This document shows, one piece after another, positions 5,086 to 5,360 of a stretch of 5,360 nucleotides of DNA. How positions within the stretch are numbered: position 1 is the first letter of the stretch; each line of letters begins with the position of its first letter. A program made the translations under genes and the position numbers. The stretch is from CAZODA01 sp964578485 (GTDB lineage Bacteria; Bacteroidota; Bacteroidia; Bacteroidales; Marinilabiliaceae), in NCBI GenBank assembly GCA_964578485.1, contig CAZODA010000098.1, positions 1 to 5,360 on the forward strand, in the 5' to 3' direction. Below the pieces are notes generated by a model. That model had not been told where the DNA came from. It did not search any database and saw only the letters and a program-made list of their open reading frames with translations.

Positions 5086-5360
5086 TTAATTCTTGTCTGT
5101 TTTTAATTTATCCAGCACTTCCGCACATAAACTATCCATTCTTGAAAAAGCAAACCATTTTTTGCCTAAATCTTTTAGTGATGCGCCGATATGGTACAAT
5201 TCTTTTTCGTCAATAATCAAAAAGCGGTCGTGGCTTTGTTTGAATGTTAGGATAGTTGCCCCCGGAAATTGCTTGTTGTGTTTTTCCACATCCAACTGCA
5301 ATTGTTTGCTCGTTGTCGCGGTATAAATATACACCCTTACATTCTTTTTTCTTTTGCCCA
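5086..5360 (-). CDS. ORF6N-domain protein, C-terminal part (5' end outside window)
   Basis: The frame stays open past the GTG at 5334 to the window edge, where the residues read GKRKKNVRVYIYT, so the gene begins outside and about 90 codons are visible. The sequence (TSKQLQLDVEKHNKQFP, SHDRFLIID, YHIGASLKDLGKKWFAFSRMD) closely resembles, from memory, the C-terminal domain of Bacteroidota proteins with an N-terminal ORF6N (KilA-N-associated, phage antirepressor-like) domain. HDRFLIID has the shape of a phospholipase D HxKxxxxD motif with K replaced by R, and the IGASLKDLG segment that follows is typical of such PLD-like folds. The ORF6N domain itself is not visible. The role is unknown; ORF6N proteins are common in phages and genomic islands. 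The family assignment is good, while any enzymatic activity is inference. Confidence 0.7.
   Translation of the reverse strand, partial: GKRKKNVRVYIYTATTSKQLQLDVEKHNKQFPGATILTFKQSHDRFLIIDEKELYHIGASLKDLGKKWFAFSRMDSLCAEVLDKLKTDKN

Noticed and set aside
5093..5326. Plus-strand frame opposite the ORF6N-type gene
   Set aside because: Antisense shadow; the minus-strand translation is clearly the real protein.

Overview
This AT-rich window looks like an accessory region of a Bacteroidota genome, most likely from the order Bacteroidales. The evidence is an NVEALA-like small secreted protein, a BF3164-like six-bladed beta-propeller lipoprotein, a large TlpA-type lipoprotein, the C-terminus of an ORF6N-domain protein, and no clear Shine-Dalgarno sequences.

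Layout from left to right. (1) 1-362, plus strand: the C-terminal end of a transposase-like protein that begins outside the window. (2) 363-619: intergenic, with no convincing gene. (3) 620-2072, minus strand: an NVEALA-like cysteine-containing secreted protein (1755-2072), followed after 124 bp by a beta-propeller lipoprotein (620-1630). (4) 2073-2870: about 800 bp with no gene I can support. It holds two strong hairpins, the second resembling a plus-strand intrinsic terminator, and a promoter-like motif upstream of them; its right end begins a series of small palindromes. (5) 2871-3326, minus strand: an apparently intact single-domain Y1 (HUH) transposase of the IS200/IS605 TnpA or RAYT type. 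Related palindrome cassettes flank it in inverted orientation. (6) 3513-3678: a 74-bp tandem repeat, two copies plus a partial third. (7) 3704-5017, minus strand: a 437-residue lipoprotein with a C-terminal thioredoxin fold and a WCGPC active site. (8) 5086-5360, minus strand: the C-terminus of an ORF6N-family protein that runs off the window.

How the parts may work together. The NVEALA-like protein, the propeller lipoprotein and the TlpA lipoprotein are all cell-envelope proteins encoded on the same strand. They could be parts of one envelope locus later split by the transposase and its repeats, but the sequence alone does not prove this. The most notable structure is the transposase between two inverted hairpin-GC palindrome-hairpin cassettes. 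Their stems change sequence by compensatory substitutions while the TGAAR loop and a flanking AACATA are kept, which is what a REP/RAYT-like system would look like. Both window edges carry mobile or phage-type gene ends.
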